Positions 26,221 through 36,828 of a DNA stretch of 64,000 nucleotides are shown piece after piece. The notes under the pieces were generated by a model that was not told where the DNA came from, searched no databases, and saw nothing but the letters and a program-made list of their open reading frames with translations. Positions within the stretch are counted from its first letter, which is position 1. The number at the start of each line of letters is the position of its first letter. The stretch is from Planctomycetaceae bacterium (GTDB lineage Bacteria; Planctomycetota; UBA1135; GCA-002686595), in the NCBI GenBank assembly GCA_016125265.1, contig WGMC01000002.1:92667-156666 (forward strand), written 5' to 3'. A program made the position numbers and the translations under genes.

Positions 26221-27165
26221 ATGAAGATTGCGATCACAGGCGCCACCGGGTTCATCGGCGGTTACATGGTGCACGGCATGGCCCGCGAGGGCCACTCCCT
26301 GCGCGTTCTGGCGCGGCCCGGCCGCGAGGACGCCGTGCCGCGTCCGGAAGGCGCCCAGCTCGAGATCCACTCCGGAAACCTGACGGACGCGCGCTCGTTG
26401 GACGGTTTCCTGAAGGACGTGGACCTCCTCCTCCACCTCGCCAGCGCCCACGACCACGTGCCGGACGCGGAGATGCGCGCGATCAACATCGACGGCACGC
26501 AGAACCTGCTCAACGACGCGAAGGCGCACGCGCCCCAGCACTTTCGCTTCTGGGTGATCAGCTCGGCCGTCATCGGCGCCCCGGTCTACAGCTACTACCG
26601 GGACACCAAACGCATCCAGGAGAAGATCATCAAGGCCGAGAAGTTCGATTGGGCGAGCTTCCGGCCGACCCTGGTCTACGGCGTCGGCGACCACCGCCAC
26701 ACCGCGCCCCTCCTGCGCCGCTGCGGCGCGAAGAGCGGCCGCTTCATCGTGCCGCACTCCGGCCTGAGCAAGATCAACCCCGTGCACGTCGAGGACGTGG
26801 TCGATGCGGTGATCCGCTTCTTCGACTTCACGCGCGGCGTGGACTGCATGTACGAACTCGCCGGCCCCGCCGGCATCCCCTACAACGAGTTCGTGGACCT
26901 GACGATCGCCGCCGCCGGCGGCGGTGTGGTGAGAAAGAACATCTCGAAGCGCTGGGCCGACTGGGCGATCTTCCTGAAGGGCCTCGTCACCGACGTGACC
27001 GAGGAGCGCCGCGCGTCCGCGTACTTCTCCCTGCACCACGACCACGACATCTCGAACGCCGTCGACGAACTGGGCTGGAAACCGCGCACCTACGCGGAAG
27101 GCATCCGCCAAGTGGCTGCGACGGACTGGTGGCGCACACCGCAACCCGCCGCTGCCGCGAAGTGA
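26221..27165 (+). CDS. NAD(P)-dependent epimerase/dehydratase (extended SDR)
   Basis: A 314-residue protein; the ATG at 26221 was chosen because MKIAITGATGFIGGYMV is the canonical TGxxGxxG NAD-binding strand-turn. The catalytic pair of extended SDRs, Y-x-x-x-K, appears in SYYRDTKRIQEK, and VISSAVIG gives the Ser. Length and the VHVEDVVDAV segment match sugar-nucleotide epimerases/dehydratases, though many such proteins act on sterol- or quinone-like substrates. No ribosome site precedes the start; the leader is pyrimidine-rich. A TATCCTCTT motif at 26178 may be its promoter -10 region. Confidence 0.8.
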   Translation: MKIAITGATGFIGGYMVHGMAREGHSLRVLARPGREDAVPRPEGAQLEIHSGNLTDARSLDGFLKDVDLLLHLASAHDHVPDAEMRAINIDGTQNLLNDAKAHAPQHFRFWVISSAVIGAPVYSYYRDTKRIQEKIIKAEKFDWASFRPTLVYGVGDHRHTAPLLRRCGAKSGRFIVPHSGLSKINPVHVEDVVDAVIRFFDFTRGVDCMYELAGPAGIPYNEFVDLTIAAAGGGVVRKNISKRWADWAIFLKGLVTDVTEERRASAYFSLHHDHDISNAVDELGWKPRTYAEGIRQVAATDWWRTPQPAAAAK

Positions 27166-27197
27166 CGCCGACGGGTGCCGCGGAGTTCGGCGGTGCG

Positions 27198-28202
27198 TCA
27201 GGGGAGCTGTAGAACCGCGCGGACCGCACGGTGGTCGCTCGGCCAGGGGTCTAGGGCGAGGTCGGTCATCGGGCCGAGCTCGCCGAGGACGTCGGTGCGA
27301 ACGGGGATGAGCTGGGGCGAGACGTACACGAGGTCGATGCGGTCCATCACGTCGCGGGTGCCGGGGCGCGGCGTCCACGTGAAGCCGGGGCGGCGCACGG
27401 GGTCCGGGTGCACGGCGCGGAACGTGTCGATCAGGCCGGTTTCCGTGAAGAGACGCGAAGTGGGCCACTCGACGGCGTGCTCGCGCAAGCCGGCTTCTAC
27501 ACATTGGGCGGTCCAATCCAAGTGCGAGGGTTCGTTGAAGTCGCCGGCCAGGAGCACGGGCTCGCCGCTCGCCAACGCGGCGGAGAGTTCGCGCAAGAGG
27601 CGCAGCGCCGGTTCCCCGCGTGCCAGGCGGGCTTCCGTGATGGCTTCGGCGGCGTTCGTCACGAACCGGCCGCCGTGGTATTCGATGCCCGCCAACTGGT
27701 AGGGCTGGTAGGGAGCGGCGGGCAAGTGCGCGTCGAAGACCCAGAGGGGGCCGAAGTCGGGCGCGTCCAGTTGAACGCCCCACTTCGTGGGACTCGTCCC
27801 AAGCACCGGCCAACGGGAGAGCACCGCGGTGGAACGGTCCTGCACGGTGGCGACCATGCCGAGGGCTTGCGCGTAGAAGTCCGCCAGTCCGTCGTGCTCC
27901 TGCAAGGCGATCACATCGGCATCCGCGGCGCGGAGCACGTCGAGCGTGCGCTGGATCGATTCTTCCGGCGTCGCGAGACCGCGGCGGCCGCCGACCCACA
28001 GGTTCATGCACAGCAGGCGCAGCTTCGGGCCGTCGACAGCGGGGAGGGCGGCACCCGACGGTGCAACGGGTGGCCCGGTGCTGCAGCCGCCGAGCAGCGC
28101 TCCGGCGAGCGCCGCTCCCAAACCCAAGACCTCTCGCCGCCGCACAGGGGCGGCGTGCGGCCCCGACGTCCGGACCGAACAAGCGGGCGGTGTCCCTTGC
28201 AC
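27198..28202 (-). CDS. Exported endonuclease/exonuclease/phosphatase-family protein (Tat lipoprotein)
   Basis: A 334-residue protein starting at the GTG at 28202. RRREVLGLGAALAGALLGGC combines a twin-arginine motif with a lipobox (LLGGC), so it is probably exported folded and lipid-anchored. EEP signature elements are all present: MNLWVG (Asn), ALQEHDG (Glu), AGDFNEP, RIDLVYVS and PSDHRAV with the catalytic SDH. The family includes nucleases, phospholipases and inositol phosphatases; an outside location favours phosphodiester or phospholipid cleavage. It converges on the epimerase gene across 32 bp. Confidence 0.82.
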   Translation of the reverse strand: MQGTPPACSVRTSGPHAAPVRRREVLGLGAALAGALLGGCSTGPPVAPSGAALPAVDGPKLRLLCMNLWVGGRRGLATPEESIQRTLDVLRAADADVIALQEHDGLADFYAQALGMVATVQDRSTAVLSRWPVLGTSPTKWGVQLDAPDFGPLWVFDAHLPAAPYQPYQLAGIEYHGGRFVTNAAEAITEARLARGEPALRLLRELSAALASGEPVLLAGDFNEPSHLDWTAQCVEAGLREHAVEWPTSRLFTETGLIDTFRAVHPDPVRRPGFTWTPRPGTRDVMDRIDLVYVSPQLIPVRTDVLGELGPMTDLALDPWPSDHRAVRAVLQLP

Positions 28203-28229
28203 GGCGAGAGGTGGCGCGGCTCCCCGTGC

Positions 28230-28955
28230 TCAGGACAACGCGTCGGCGAGGAACGAGGTCGCCGTCGCCCACGAGCGGCGTGCGGCGCGGGCGTCGAACA
28301 GGAGGCCCTTCTCGGGGGCCTGGGCGCCCTCGAACGTGAACGCGTGTTTGGTGTTGCCGTAGGCGACCAGTTCCCAGGTCGCACCGTGCTTGGTCAGCTC
28401 GTTGCCGAGTTCGACGACGTCGTTGGGAGGAGCCATGGGGTCGTCGTAACCGTGCAGCACGAGCACTTCGGCGCCGATCGGGCCGCGCGCGGGTCCCGCC
28501 GGCGGCGCGGGCGGCGCTTTCAGGATGCCGTGGAAACTGACGACGGCGCGCACACCCTTCGCGCCGCTGCGCGCCAGGTCGAGGGCACAGAGGCCGCCGA
28601 AACAGTAGCCGATCGCACCCACACGCTCAGGATCCACACCGGAGATGCGCTTGCCGGCCTCCAGCGATGCCGCGATGCGGCGCGCGAGCAGGCGGCGGTC
28701 GTTCGCGAGCGGCCCCATCAGAGCGCTGTTGTCGCCGAGGAGATCGCCGCGCACGCCCTTGCCGTAGAGGTCCACCGCGAACGCGGCGTAACCGAGGCGC
28801 GCCAACTCGTCGGCCCGTGCGCGTTCGACGGCACTTTCGCCGCTCCAGGCGTGGAAAACGAGGACGAGCGGGCGTAGTTCGCTGCCGCCCATGCGGGCCA
28901 GGTAGCCGTCGAAGGCGAGGTCTCCGTCCCGGTATTCGATGCGTTCGCGCTGCAT
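28230..28955 (-). CDS. Dienelactone hydrolase-family protein
   Basis: A 241-residue alpha/beta hydrolase. The triad is visible as Cys118 in GYCFGG (nucleophile elbow), Asp172 in GYDDPMAP and His204 in NTKHAFT, as in carboxymethylenebutenolidase-type enzymes. The length fits the family (about 230-245). The natural substrate in bacteria without aromatic-lactone pathways is usually unknown. It starts at the ATG at 28955, 49 nt after the acetyl-CoA synthetase stop, so it may be co-transcribed with it. Confidence 0.85.
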   Translation of the reverse strand: MQRERIEYRDGDLAFDGYLARMGGSELRPLVLVFHAWSGESAVERARADELARLGYAAFAVDLYGKGVRGDLLGDNSALMGPLANDRRLLARRIAASLEAGKRISGVDPERVGAIGYCFGGLCALDLARSGAKGVRAVVSFHGILKAPPAPPAGPARGPIGAEVLVLHGYDDPMAPPNDVVELGNELTKHGATWELVAYGNTKHAFTFEGAQAPEKGLLFDARAARRSWATATSFLADALS

Positions 28956-29004
28956 GGGGTGAAGTCGGTCTTGGTGGTTGGGTGGGGCCCCAAGGGCCGT
29001 GGAT

Positions 29005-30951
<1,947 letters not shown>

Positions 30952-30956
30952 GGCAT

Positions 30957-31616
30957 TCAGGGCAGTTGGTCGTAGGCAGCGAGGCCGTGCCCCTCGGCCA
31001 GGGCGGCGGCGGTCCACTCCACCATGGGTTCCCAGCGGAGCACGGTCTCCTGGTAGGCCAAGGCGGCCCCCGAGAGTGCGACGCCGTAGGAGCGCAGGCG
31101 CGAAGCCACCGGCGCGTAGAAGGCGTCCGCGATCGACGGCCGACCCAGCAGGAACTGGCCGTCCTTCTGGAAGCGCGCGCGGCTCTCTTCCCAGAGCTGC
31201 ACGACACGCTGGATGTCCGCGCGCGCGGCGTCGGAGATAGCGGCCGCGGGCCGCGCGCGCCGCACGTTCATCGGAAGTTCACGGCGGAGGTCCGCGAAGC
31301 CTGAGTGCATTTCCGCCGCCATCGCGCGCCCGATCGCGCGCGCGGTGCGGTCCTTCGGCCACAGCTCAGCTTCGGGCGCCAGTTCGCAGAGGTACTCGGC
31401 GATGGCCAGGCTGTCCCACAGCACGAGCGAGCCGTGGTGCAGGGCCGGCACCTTGCCCGTGGGCGAGAGCCGCCAGCGGCGGCTGCGGTCGGTGTCCTCG
31501 TCGAAGTGCACCACCTGGGTCTCGAACGCGAGCCTGGACAGGCGCGCCGCAGCCCAGGCCCGCAGCGACCAACTGGAGTAGTTCTGCGAACCGATCACCA
31601 AGGTCAGTCGTTCCAT
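30957..31616 (-). CDS. Glutathione S-transferase-family protein
   Basis: A 219-residue protein starting at the ATG at 31616. The N-terminal thioredoxin-like domain begins [16 protein letters not shown], the hallmark of a proteobacterial-type GST subfamily with Ser/Tyr near the thiol, then [12 protein letters not shown] (cis-Pro) and [10 protein letters not shown]. The C-terminal helical domain has the [10 protein letters not shown] motif (N-capping box). Function in a bacterium that may lack glutathione is uncertain. It is 5 nt upstream of acs, probably one operon, and divergent from the PepSY protein. Confidence 0.85.
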   Translation of the reverse strand: MERLTLVIGSQNYSSWSLRAWAAARLSRLAFETQVVHFDEDTDRSRRWRLSPTGKVPALHHGSLVLWDSLAIAEYLCELAPEAELWPKDRTARAIGRAMAAEMHSGFADLRRELPMNVRRARPAAAISDAARADIQRVVQLWEESRARFQKDGQFLLGRPSIADAFYAPVASRLRSYGVALSGAALAYQETVLRWEPMVEWTAAALAEGHGLAAYDQLP

Positions 31617-31729
31617 GGCGGCAAGGTACCCGGGGGCCGGTGCAACCGCCCAGACCCTTGCGCTGAGGGGGACCGGATCGCACCCTCGTTGCGCCCCCCA
31701 CCAGGCTCCGCCCGCTCCCCCCGACGCCC

Positions 31730-32311
31730 ATGTCCAGCTCCGACGCACACTCCCGCGCCAAACACATCCTCCTGCACGTGGTGTTGGCGGGATTCGCCGC
31801 CCCGGCCCTCCTGCTCTACATGGCGACGGGGATCCTCTACACGTTTGGGACCAAGGGCAGTTACGAGGTCACGAAGAGCGCCCTCGAGGTGCCGCCGGGG
31901 CTCGACGTGGGCTCCCCCGACCTGGACACCCTCGAGGCCTTCACCCGCAGCGCCCTGGCCGAGGCCGGCCGCCCCATGCCGAGCGGCGAACGTGGCCTGA
32001 AGCGGGTGGGAACCTCGTGGCAGTTCGAGTGGACGGGAACCTCGGCCGACACCACGGTGAGCCCGACCGAGGCCGGCGGCCTCGAGCTCGCCTACAAAAA
32101 GACCACCCCGTGGCGCCACCTGGTGCAGTTGCACAAGGCGAAGGGCGGTGCGGCGTTCCACTACCTATCCGCCGCTGTGGTCCTCGCCCTGTTCGGCATG
32201 CTGTTCATGGGCTACCGCATGGGGTGGGTCGTGCCGCGCTACCGCCGCGCGCTGTTCGTGGCAACGGGCACCGGCGTGGTGGCAACGCTGCTGGCAGCGT
32301 GGCTGAGCTGA
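31730..32311 (+). CDS. PepSY-associated membrane-helix protein
   Basis: A 193-residue protein with an N-terminal membrane helix (about 14-38), a periplasmic domain of roughly 100 residues with a PepSY-like core and two C-terminal helices (about 140-190). HLVQLHKAKGGAAFHYLS resembles the histidine-bearing helix of PepSY-TM proteins, many of which reduce siderophores or assist c-type/cofactor redox chemistry. It is shorter than standard PepSY-TM proteins (about 370-500), so it may be a half-size member. The leader is pyrimidine-rich without a ribosome site. It converges on modC. Confidence 0.6.
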   Translation: MSSSDAHSRAKHILLHVVLAGFAAPALLLYMATGILYTFGTKGSYEVTKSALEVPPGLDVGSPDLDTLEAFTRSALAEAGRPMPSGERGLKRVGTSWQFEWTGTSADTTVSPTEAGGLELAYKKTTPWRHLVQLHKAKGGAAFHYLSAAVVLALFGMLFMGYRMGWVVPRYRRALFVATGTGVVATLLAAWLS

Positions 32312-32330
32312 GCCGCGCGGCGCCTCGCCC

Positions 32331-32357
32331 GCCGGGTGCGCGGGCCGCGCACCCGGC
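32331..32357. terminator. Bidirectional hairpin terminator between convergent genes
   Basis: GCCGGGTGCGC (32331-32341) and GCGCACCCGGC (32347-32357) form a perfect 11-bp stem with a GGGCC loop. It lies between the stop of the PepSY-type gene (plus, 32311) and that of modC (minus, 32358), the expected place for a two-way terminator. Confidence 0.75.
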
Positions 32358-33032
32358 TCAACCGTCCGGGTCGAGCGCGGACACGTACGCGCGCTCCAGC
32401 GCCTCGCGCGTTGGCAACACGGCCTCGACCGAACCGTCGCGCAGCAGCAGCGTTTCCTCGGCGAGGCGCGCCACCTCTTCGGCGTCGTGGCTCACGAGCA
32501 GCCAGGAAAGCGAGTGCCGCACGGACTGTTCCAAGAGGTACTCCGCCACACGTTTGCGCAGCGGGCGATCCAACGACGCGAGCGGTTCGTCGAGTAGCAG
32601 GAAGTCCCGGCCCGACAGCAGCGCGCGGCCCAGCGCCACACGTTGGCGTTCGCCACCAGAAAGACTAGTCGTGCGTCGCCCGAGGAGATGTCCGATGTGG
32701 AGCGCCGCGGCCACCTCGTCGATGCGCTCCCTCGCAGCCGCGGCGAAGAGCATGTTCTCGCGCACGCTGCGGTGCGGAAAGAGCGCTGCGTCCTGCGGCA
32801 CCCACGCCAAACCGCGCGCTTGGATCGCCAGCGTGTGCCTCTCGCGTCCACCGAGCCGCACCGTGCCACGTACTTCGTCGCGAAGCCCGAGAATCGCCTC
32901 CAGAATCGTCGACTTGCCAGAACCCGACGGCCCGAACAACGCGGCCCGCGGGGCGCTCCACGCGGCGCGCGCAAAGAGCTCGAAACCCGGGTACGACGCG
33001 ACGAGGTCGATCTCGTGGGCCTGCGCGGTCAC
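32358..33032 (-). CDS. modC: Molybdate/tungstate ABC transporter ATP-binding protein, lacking Mop domain
   Basis: A 224-residue ABC ATPase starting at the GTG at 33032 (GTGA overlap with modB). Walker A is GPSGSGKS (34-41), the Q-loop WVPQDAALFPH, signature LSGGERQRVALGRALL (124-139), Walker B FLLLDEPLASLD and switch His182 in SHDAEEV. E. coli ModC is about 350 residues and ends in a regulatory Mop/TOBE domain; this one stops right after the ATPase core. The missing domain type instead occurs in the XRE-like regulator at 36829-37356. It powers molybdate import with the ModB permease. Confidence 0.88.
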   Translation of the reverse strand: MTAQAHEIDLVASYPGFELFARAAWSAPRAALFGPSGSGKSTILEAILGLRDEVRGTVRLGGRERHTLAIQARGLAWVPQDAALFPHRSVRENMLFAAAARERIDEVAAALHIGHLLGRRTTSLSGGERQRVALGRALLSGRDFLLLDEPLASLDRPLRKRVAEYLLEQSVRHSLSWLLVSHDAEEVARLAEETLLLRDGSVEAVLPTREALERAYVSALDPDG

Positions 33033-33691
33033 GGCTGCCTCGTGAGCAGTCGCTCGGCCAGAAGCACAAGAGCCGCCGCGAGCAGCACCGAAACCGCCGC
33101 GTACACAAACGCGGCCCCGTGGTCGAACCGCTCGATGGCCGAGTAGATCGCCGTCGCGAGGGTTTCGGTGCGGCCCGGCACGATCCCAGCGACCAACACG
33201 GTCGCGCCGAACTCTCCCAAACCCCGAGCAAACCCAAACACCAGGCCGTAGAGGATGCCGGGCAGGGCCAGCGGCAGCGTCACGTCGCAGAAGATGCGCG
33301 CACGCCCCGCGCCCAGCGTCGCCGCCAGTTGTTCGACCCTGCGTGGCACACCGGCGAAGCCGCGCTCCACACCCAGCAATACGAGCGGCATGCCCATCAC
33401 CGCCGCCGCGAGCACCGCGCCGCGCGGCGACAACACGAAGTCGAAGCCATGCGACGCCAGCCACCCTCCCACCGGCCAACGCGGGCCGACCGCGCGCAAG
33501 AGCACCAGGCCGACCGCCACGGGAGGCAGCACCATCGGCAGCAGCAACAACGTGCGCAGAAGAGTGCGCCCACGGAATCGGCGGCGCGCGAACAGCCAAC
33601 CAAACCACACGGCCGGCACCGCCGCGAGCAGCGTGCCGAGTCCCGCGATCCACAGGGACCGCAGGGTGATTTCGATCAGATCGGCGGGCAC
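33029..33691 (-). CDS. modB: Molybdate ABC transporter permease
   Basis: A 220-residue permease with about five membrane helices, start GTG at 33691. The EAA-like coupling loop that docks on the ATPase is visible as AATLGAGRARIFCDVTLPLA, with GEFGATVLVAG after it, the typical ModB C-terminal motif. The size matches ModB (about 225). It lies between modA (24 bp upstream) and modC (4-base overlap), which fixes its role. Confidence 0.9.
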   Translation of the reverse strand: MPADLIEITLRSLWIAGLGTLLAAVPAVWFGWLFARRRFRGRTLLRTLLLLPMVLPPVAVGLVLLRAVGPRWPVGGWLASHGFDFVLSPRGAVLAAAVMGMPLVLLGVERGFAGVPRRVEQLAATLGAGRARIFCDVTLPLALPGILYGLVFGFARGLGEFGATVLVAGIVPGRTETLATAIYSAIERFDHGAAFVYAAVSVLLAAALVLLAERLLTRQP

Positions 33692-33715
33692 GGCGTCAGC
33701 TCTTCGAGCACAACC

Positions 33716-34480
33716 TCACGGATGTTGCTCGGGGGCGGCAAAACCCCTCGCCTCCGCCATGCTCGAGAATTCGGGCGAGCGAAGGTACTCGAGGAACGCG
33801 GCCACATCCGGATGGGGCGACTGCCCCGGGCCAGCGTCCACGGCGGCCGCCAGGTACACCACCGGAGCCGCCGCCCGCGGCGCCACGTGGGCGATCTCGA
33901 TGCCGGGCCCCGCGGCCACCGCGTCGGTGCGGTACACAAACGCGCCGCGCACGGCTCCGCTCTCGAGCAGTGCCAACGTGGCGCGCACGTTGTTGCCGAG
34001 GGCCACGCGGCCCGCGAAGCGCTCGAGCAGCCCGAGGCCTTCGAGGTAGTTGCGCGCGTAGCGCCCCGCGGGCACCTCCTCACCGGCCAGGCCCAGGGTG
34101 AACCCCGACTCCGCGAAGGCCGCGGGATCCCGGGGAGCGTCGCGGTCGCCCGCGCGCACCGCCAGCACCAGCTCGTTGGCCAGGAACACGCGGGCCTCCG
34201 CGGGCCGCACACGCGCGCCCGCCCGGACCACGTTCTCCCGATCGGCCGACAGGAAAACATCGATCGCCGCACCCTCGCCGATCTGGCGGGCCAGGGTGGA
34301 GGACGCCTCGAAGTTCAGGAGCGGGGCGGCGCCGCCGCGCTGGGAGTGGAACGCCGCGGCGGCCTCCGCCACCACTTCGCGGAGGGACGCCGCCGCGGCG
34401 AGCGACAGCGGCCATTCTTCGGCCGCGGGCCCACAGGCCGCGAGACACAGGACGGCGAGGCCAAGGAGTGCCTTCCCCAC
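33716..34480 (-). CDS. modA: Molybdate-binding lipoprotein
   Basis: A 254-residue periplasmic binding protein, start GTG at 34480. MGKALLGLAVLCLAAC is a lipoprotein signal with lipobox LAAC. The mature part has AAASLREVVAEAAAAF (the oxyanion-binding Ser loop of ModA), NFEASSTLARQIGEGA, DVFLSAD and NNVRATLALLESGAVRGAFVYRTDA, all ModA hallmarks. It captures molybdate or tungstate for ModBC. The gene starts 5 bp after a 16-bp palindrome and within about 10 bp of a candidate -10 box, so its message may be almost leaderless. Confidence 0.92.
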   Translation of the reverse strand: MGKALLGLAVLCLAACGPAAEEWPLSLAAAASLREVVAEAAAAFHSQRGGAAPLLNFEASSTLARQIGEGAAIDVFLSADRENVVRAGARVRPAEARVFLANELVLAVRAGDRDAPRDPAAFAESGFTLGLAGEEVPAGRYARNYLEGLGLLERFAGRVALGNNVRATLALLESGAVRGAFVYRTDAVAAGPGIEIAHVAPRAAAPVVYLAAAVDAGPGQSPHPDVAAFLEYLRSPEFSSMAEARGFAAPEQHP

Positions 34481-34484
34481 GGCA

Positions 34485-34500
34485 CTAAGCCTAGGCTTAG
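34485..34500. promoter_or_regulatory. Perfect 16-bp palindrome, candidate mod operator
   Basis: CTAAGCCTAGGCTTAG is its own reverse complement. It ends 5 bp before the modA GTG. It differs from the E. coli ModE site (TATAT-type). Its overlap with the candidate modA -10 box is what a repressor site would show. The XRE-TOBE regulator nearby is the natural candidate binder. Confidence 0.55.
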
Positions 34501-34516
34501 CCGGGCCCGAAGGCAA
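34488..34516 (-). promoter_or_regulatory. Candidate modA promoter
   Basis: On the minus strand TTGCCT (34511-34516), a 17-nt spacer and TAGGCT (34488-34493). The matches are 4/6 and 3/6, so it is weak, as expected for an operator-controlled promoter. The -10 box is inside the palindrome. Confidence 0.35.
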
Positions 34517-34523
34517 ACAAAGC

Positions 34524-34539
34524 GCACCCCTCGGGGTGC
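34524..34539 (-). terminator. Intrinsic terminator after the TPR gene
   Basis: GCACCC and GGGTGC arms close a CGAG tetraloop, and on the minus strand the stem is followed by GCTTTGTTTG. It sits 6 nt beyond the stop of the gene at 34545-36686 and separates it from modA. Confidence 0.6.
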
Positions 34540-34544
34540 CCCGC

Positions 34545-36686
34545 TCAGTCGGCGTCGCCTTCGCCCTCAACGAGAAGGTCGGCGTACACGGGCTCCGCGA
34601 GCAGCGGGCCCAGGTCCGGGTCCTCGAGCAACTCCTCGGCGCTCCAGCCGACGTCGAGGCACCGCCCCACGGCCTCGCGCGCGGCGGGCACGTCGCCGCC
34701 CACGGTGTGCACCAAGGCCGTGTAGAAGGGGTCGCTGTCGCGGGCATCGATCTCGAGCGCCAGGGCCAGGGCGCGTTCGCCCTCGCCGCTGCGCACGAGG
34801 GCGCGCACCAGGCGGTCCTCGAAGCGGTAGAGCACGCCGCGGATCTCGGAACCCACGATCGCTTCACGGTTCGCGTCGAGCGACCGGACGGCCTCCTGGG
34901 GAGTGCCGCTGAGGTAGACGACCTCGCACTCCCAGAACGGGAGGCCAACCGCGGCGGGGTCCGCGCCGGACGCGCGGTGCCGTTCGACCAGCTCGGCCAG
35001 GGCCGCTCCGTCGCCCGCCCCGGAGAGGCGGCTCGCCACACGCCAGAAGGCCATCTCGGGCGGTTGCAGGCCGGCGTACGCGCGCTCCCACCCGCCGAGT
35101 GCGAAGAGCGCGTCCATGCGGATCGCGAGGGCCCGCTCCCAATCCCGGTCGCTCTCCGCACTCTCCATCGCCGCCCCCGCGAACTCCGCGGCGGCTTCGT
35201 GGTTGCCGAGGACCGAAGTGCCGCGGGCCTGCCACAGGTCGAGCGCGGCGAACTCTTCGCCGCCCCGTTCGCGGTGCTCCTCGCACAGGGCGACCACACG
35301 GTCCCATTCCTCCCGGCGCTCGAGCGCCTGCAGCGTGCGCTCCAGGGCCGCGGCGCTGCGATCCGCGATCCGGTACGCCTCCACGGCCTTGCCCGCGCCG
35401 TCCATCGCCCACACGAAGTGCGTGTGGAAGAAGCGCAGCTCACCTACTTCCTCCGCGCGCACAAACGCCTGGGCAACCAGCGCCGCCGCCTCGGCAAAAC
35501 GACCCTCGCCGATCCAGATTTCCGCGCGGAAGTAGGCGACGTTGTGGTCCCGCGGATCGACGCGCTGCACCGCGTCCAAACACGCATTCGCCACGCGGAT
35601 GGCACCGCGGTCGAGCAGCGCGCCCGCGAGCGCCTCGATGGAGCGAGCGGGATCGGGCGCCCGGGCGAACCACTCCGCGATCTCCCCGTGTTGTTCTGGC
35701 GGGAGCGCGTCCAGCAGCTGCAGCAGCACGGGCACGACGCCGCTGCTGCGTTCGCACGACTGTCTGCGCAGCGCCAGCGCCGCGTCCACCTCGCCGCGAT
35801 CCTCGAGGATCGCCGCCAACTCTTCGGTCACGTCGCCGTCCCAGGGCACCCGCTCGAGATGGGCGCGCAGATCCGCTTCGAGCGCATCCCCCATCCCGAG
35901 CGACCGCGCCGCGACCAGCACGGCCCGCGGCAAGGGACGTTCGCCGCCGGCGCGCTCCGCCAGATGCGCAAGGTCCCCCTCGCCGCCAGCGCACACGGCA
36001 TCGACCTTCGGCAACCAGCGCGTCGCGTGAGCCTCCGTCCCGCGCAGGCGATCCGCGGCGGCTCTCGCGCTCTCCCAATCGTCCACCACGGCCGCGCGCA
36101 GGGCTTCGTCGAGCGCGAAGAGCGCGTCCTTTTCTTCACTGGGCCGATCCCGATGCACACTTTCGAGCCCGCGGCATGCCGCGGACAGGGAAAAGGTCCA
36201 ACCGGTGCTCACACACTCGGCGTCGCTCCACCGCCAGCCCCGTCCCGGCACGTTGGCCAGCCAAAAGGTCCAAGGCCGGCCCGTATTGCGCGCGACCACG
36301 CCCGCTTCTGCCCGATCGCCGTCGACCTCGAGCGAGACGATCTGCACGGGCCCGGGCTCGATCGCGGACCAAGCCTGCTGCATGACATCCGTACCGAGGA
36401 AGAGCAACAACGGCATCTCGCCGAAGGACTCCCGCACCGGGGCGGCCGATGGCTCGCTCAACCACGGCATCGCGCGCTCCAACAGCCCCGCGGCGTCTAC
36501 ATACTCGGACCAGCGGATCTCGCCTCCGGCCCGGCGCTCGAAGAGCGCTTCCAAGTGGGCGCGCACTGCAGCCTCATCGGAGCGCCACTTGGATGCCTCC
36601 TGGGGCACGCCAAACGTCGTCGAGGCACCCTGGGTCAATGTGGCAGCGAGGAGGACCAGGACGGACAGCGGGAGGAAGTGCTTCAT
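34545..36686 (-). CDS. Exported tetratricopeptide-type helical repeat protein
   Basis: A 713-residue protein; the ATG at 36686 gives a signal peptide (MKHFLPLSVLVLLAATLTQG). The remainder is a long series of helical pairs with A/L/E-rich repeats typical of TPR or SEL1-like solenoids (for example ANACLDAVQRVDPRDHNVAY, AFWRVASRLSGAGDGAALAE). No catalytic motif is evident. Planctomycetes carry many such secreted solenoid proteins, presumed scaffolds in the periplasm. It ends in a clear terminator, and a 142-bp spacer separates it from the regulator gene upstream. Confidence 0.6.
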   Translation of the reverse strand: MKHFLPLSVLVLLAATLTQGASTTFGVPQEASKWRSDEAAVRAHLEALFERRAGGEIRWSEYVDAAGLLERAMPWLSEPSAAPVRESFGEMPLLLFLGTDVMQQAWSAIEPGPVQIVSLEVDGDRAEAGVVARNTGRPWTFWLANVPGRGWRWSDAECVSTGWTFSLSAACRGLESVHRDRPSEEKDALFALDEALRAAVVDDWESARAAADRLRGTEAHATRWLPKVDAVCAGGEGDLAHLAERAGGERPLPRAVLVAARSLGMGDALEADLRAHLERVPWDGDVTEELAAILEDRGEVDAALALRRQSCERSSGVVPVLLQLLDALPPEQHGEIAEWFARAPDPARSIEALAGALLDRGAIRVANACLDAVQRVDPRDHNVAYFRAEIWIGEGRFAEAAALVAQAFVRAEEVGELRFFHTHFVWAMDGAGKAVEAYRIADRSAAALERTLQALERREEWDRVVALCEEHRERGGEEFAALDLWQARGTSVLGNHEAAAEFAGAAMESAESDRDWERALAIRMDALFALGGWERAYAGLQPPEMAFWRVASRLSGAGDGAALAELVERHRASGADPAAVGLPFWECEVVYLSGTPQEAVRSLDANREAIVGSEIRGVLYRFEDRLVRALVRSGEGERALALALEIDARDSDPFYTALVHTVGGDVPAAREAVGRCLDVGWSAEELLEDPDLGPLLAEPVYADLLVEGEGDAD

Positions 36687-36828
36687 CGGCGCAACGGGCA
36701 AGGGCGGGGCCTTGGGACAGGTTCTGGCCCCCTCGGGCGAACAGTCTAATCCACGCGAGCGCGGCCACGATGGCGGCGCAGTTGGGCCCGGACGGCCGCC
36801 CGAGTGCGCGGCAACGGGCCCCGCCGGC

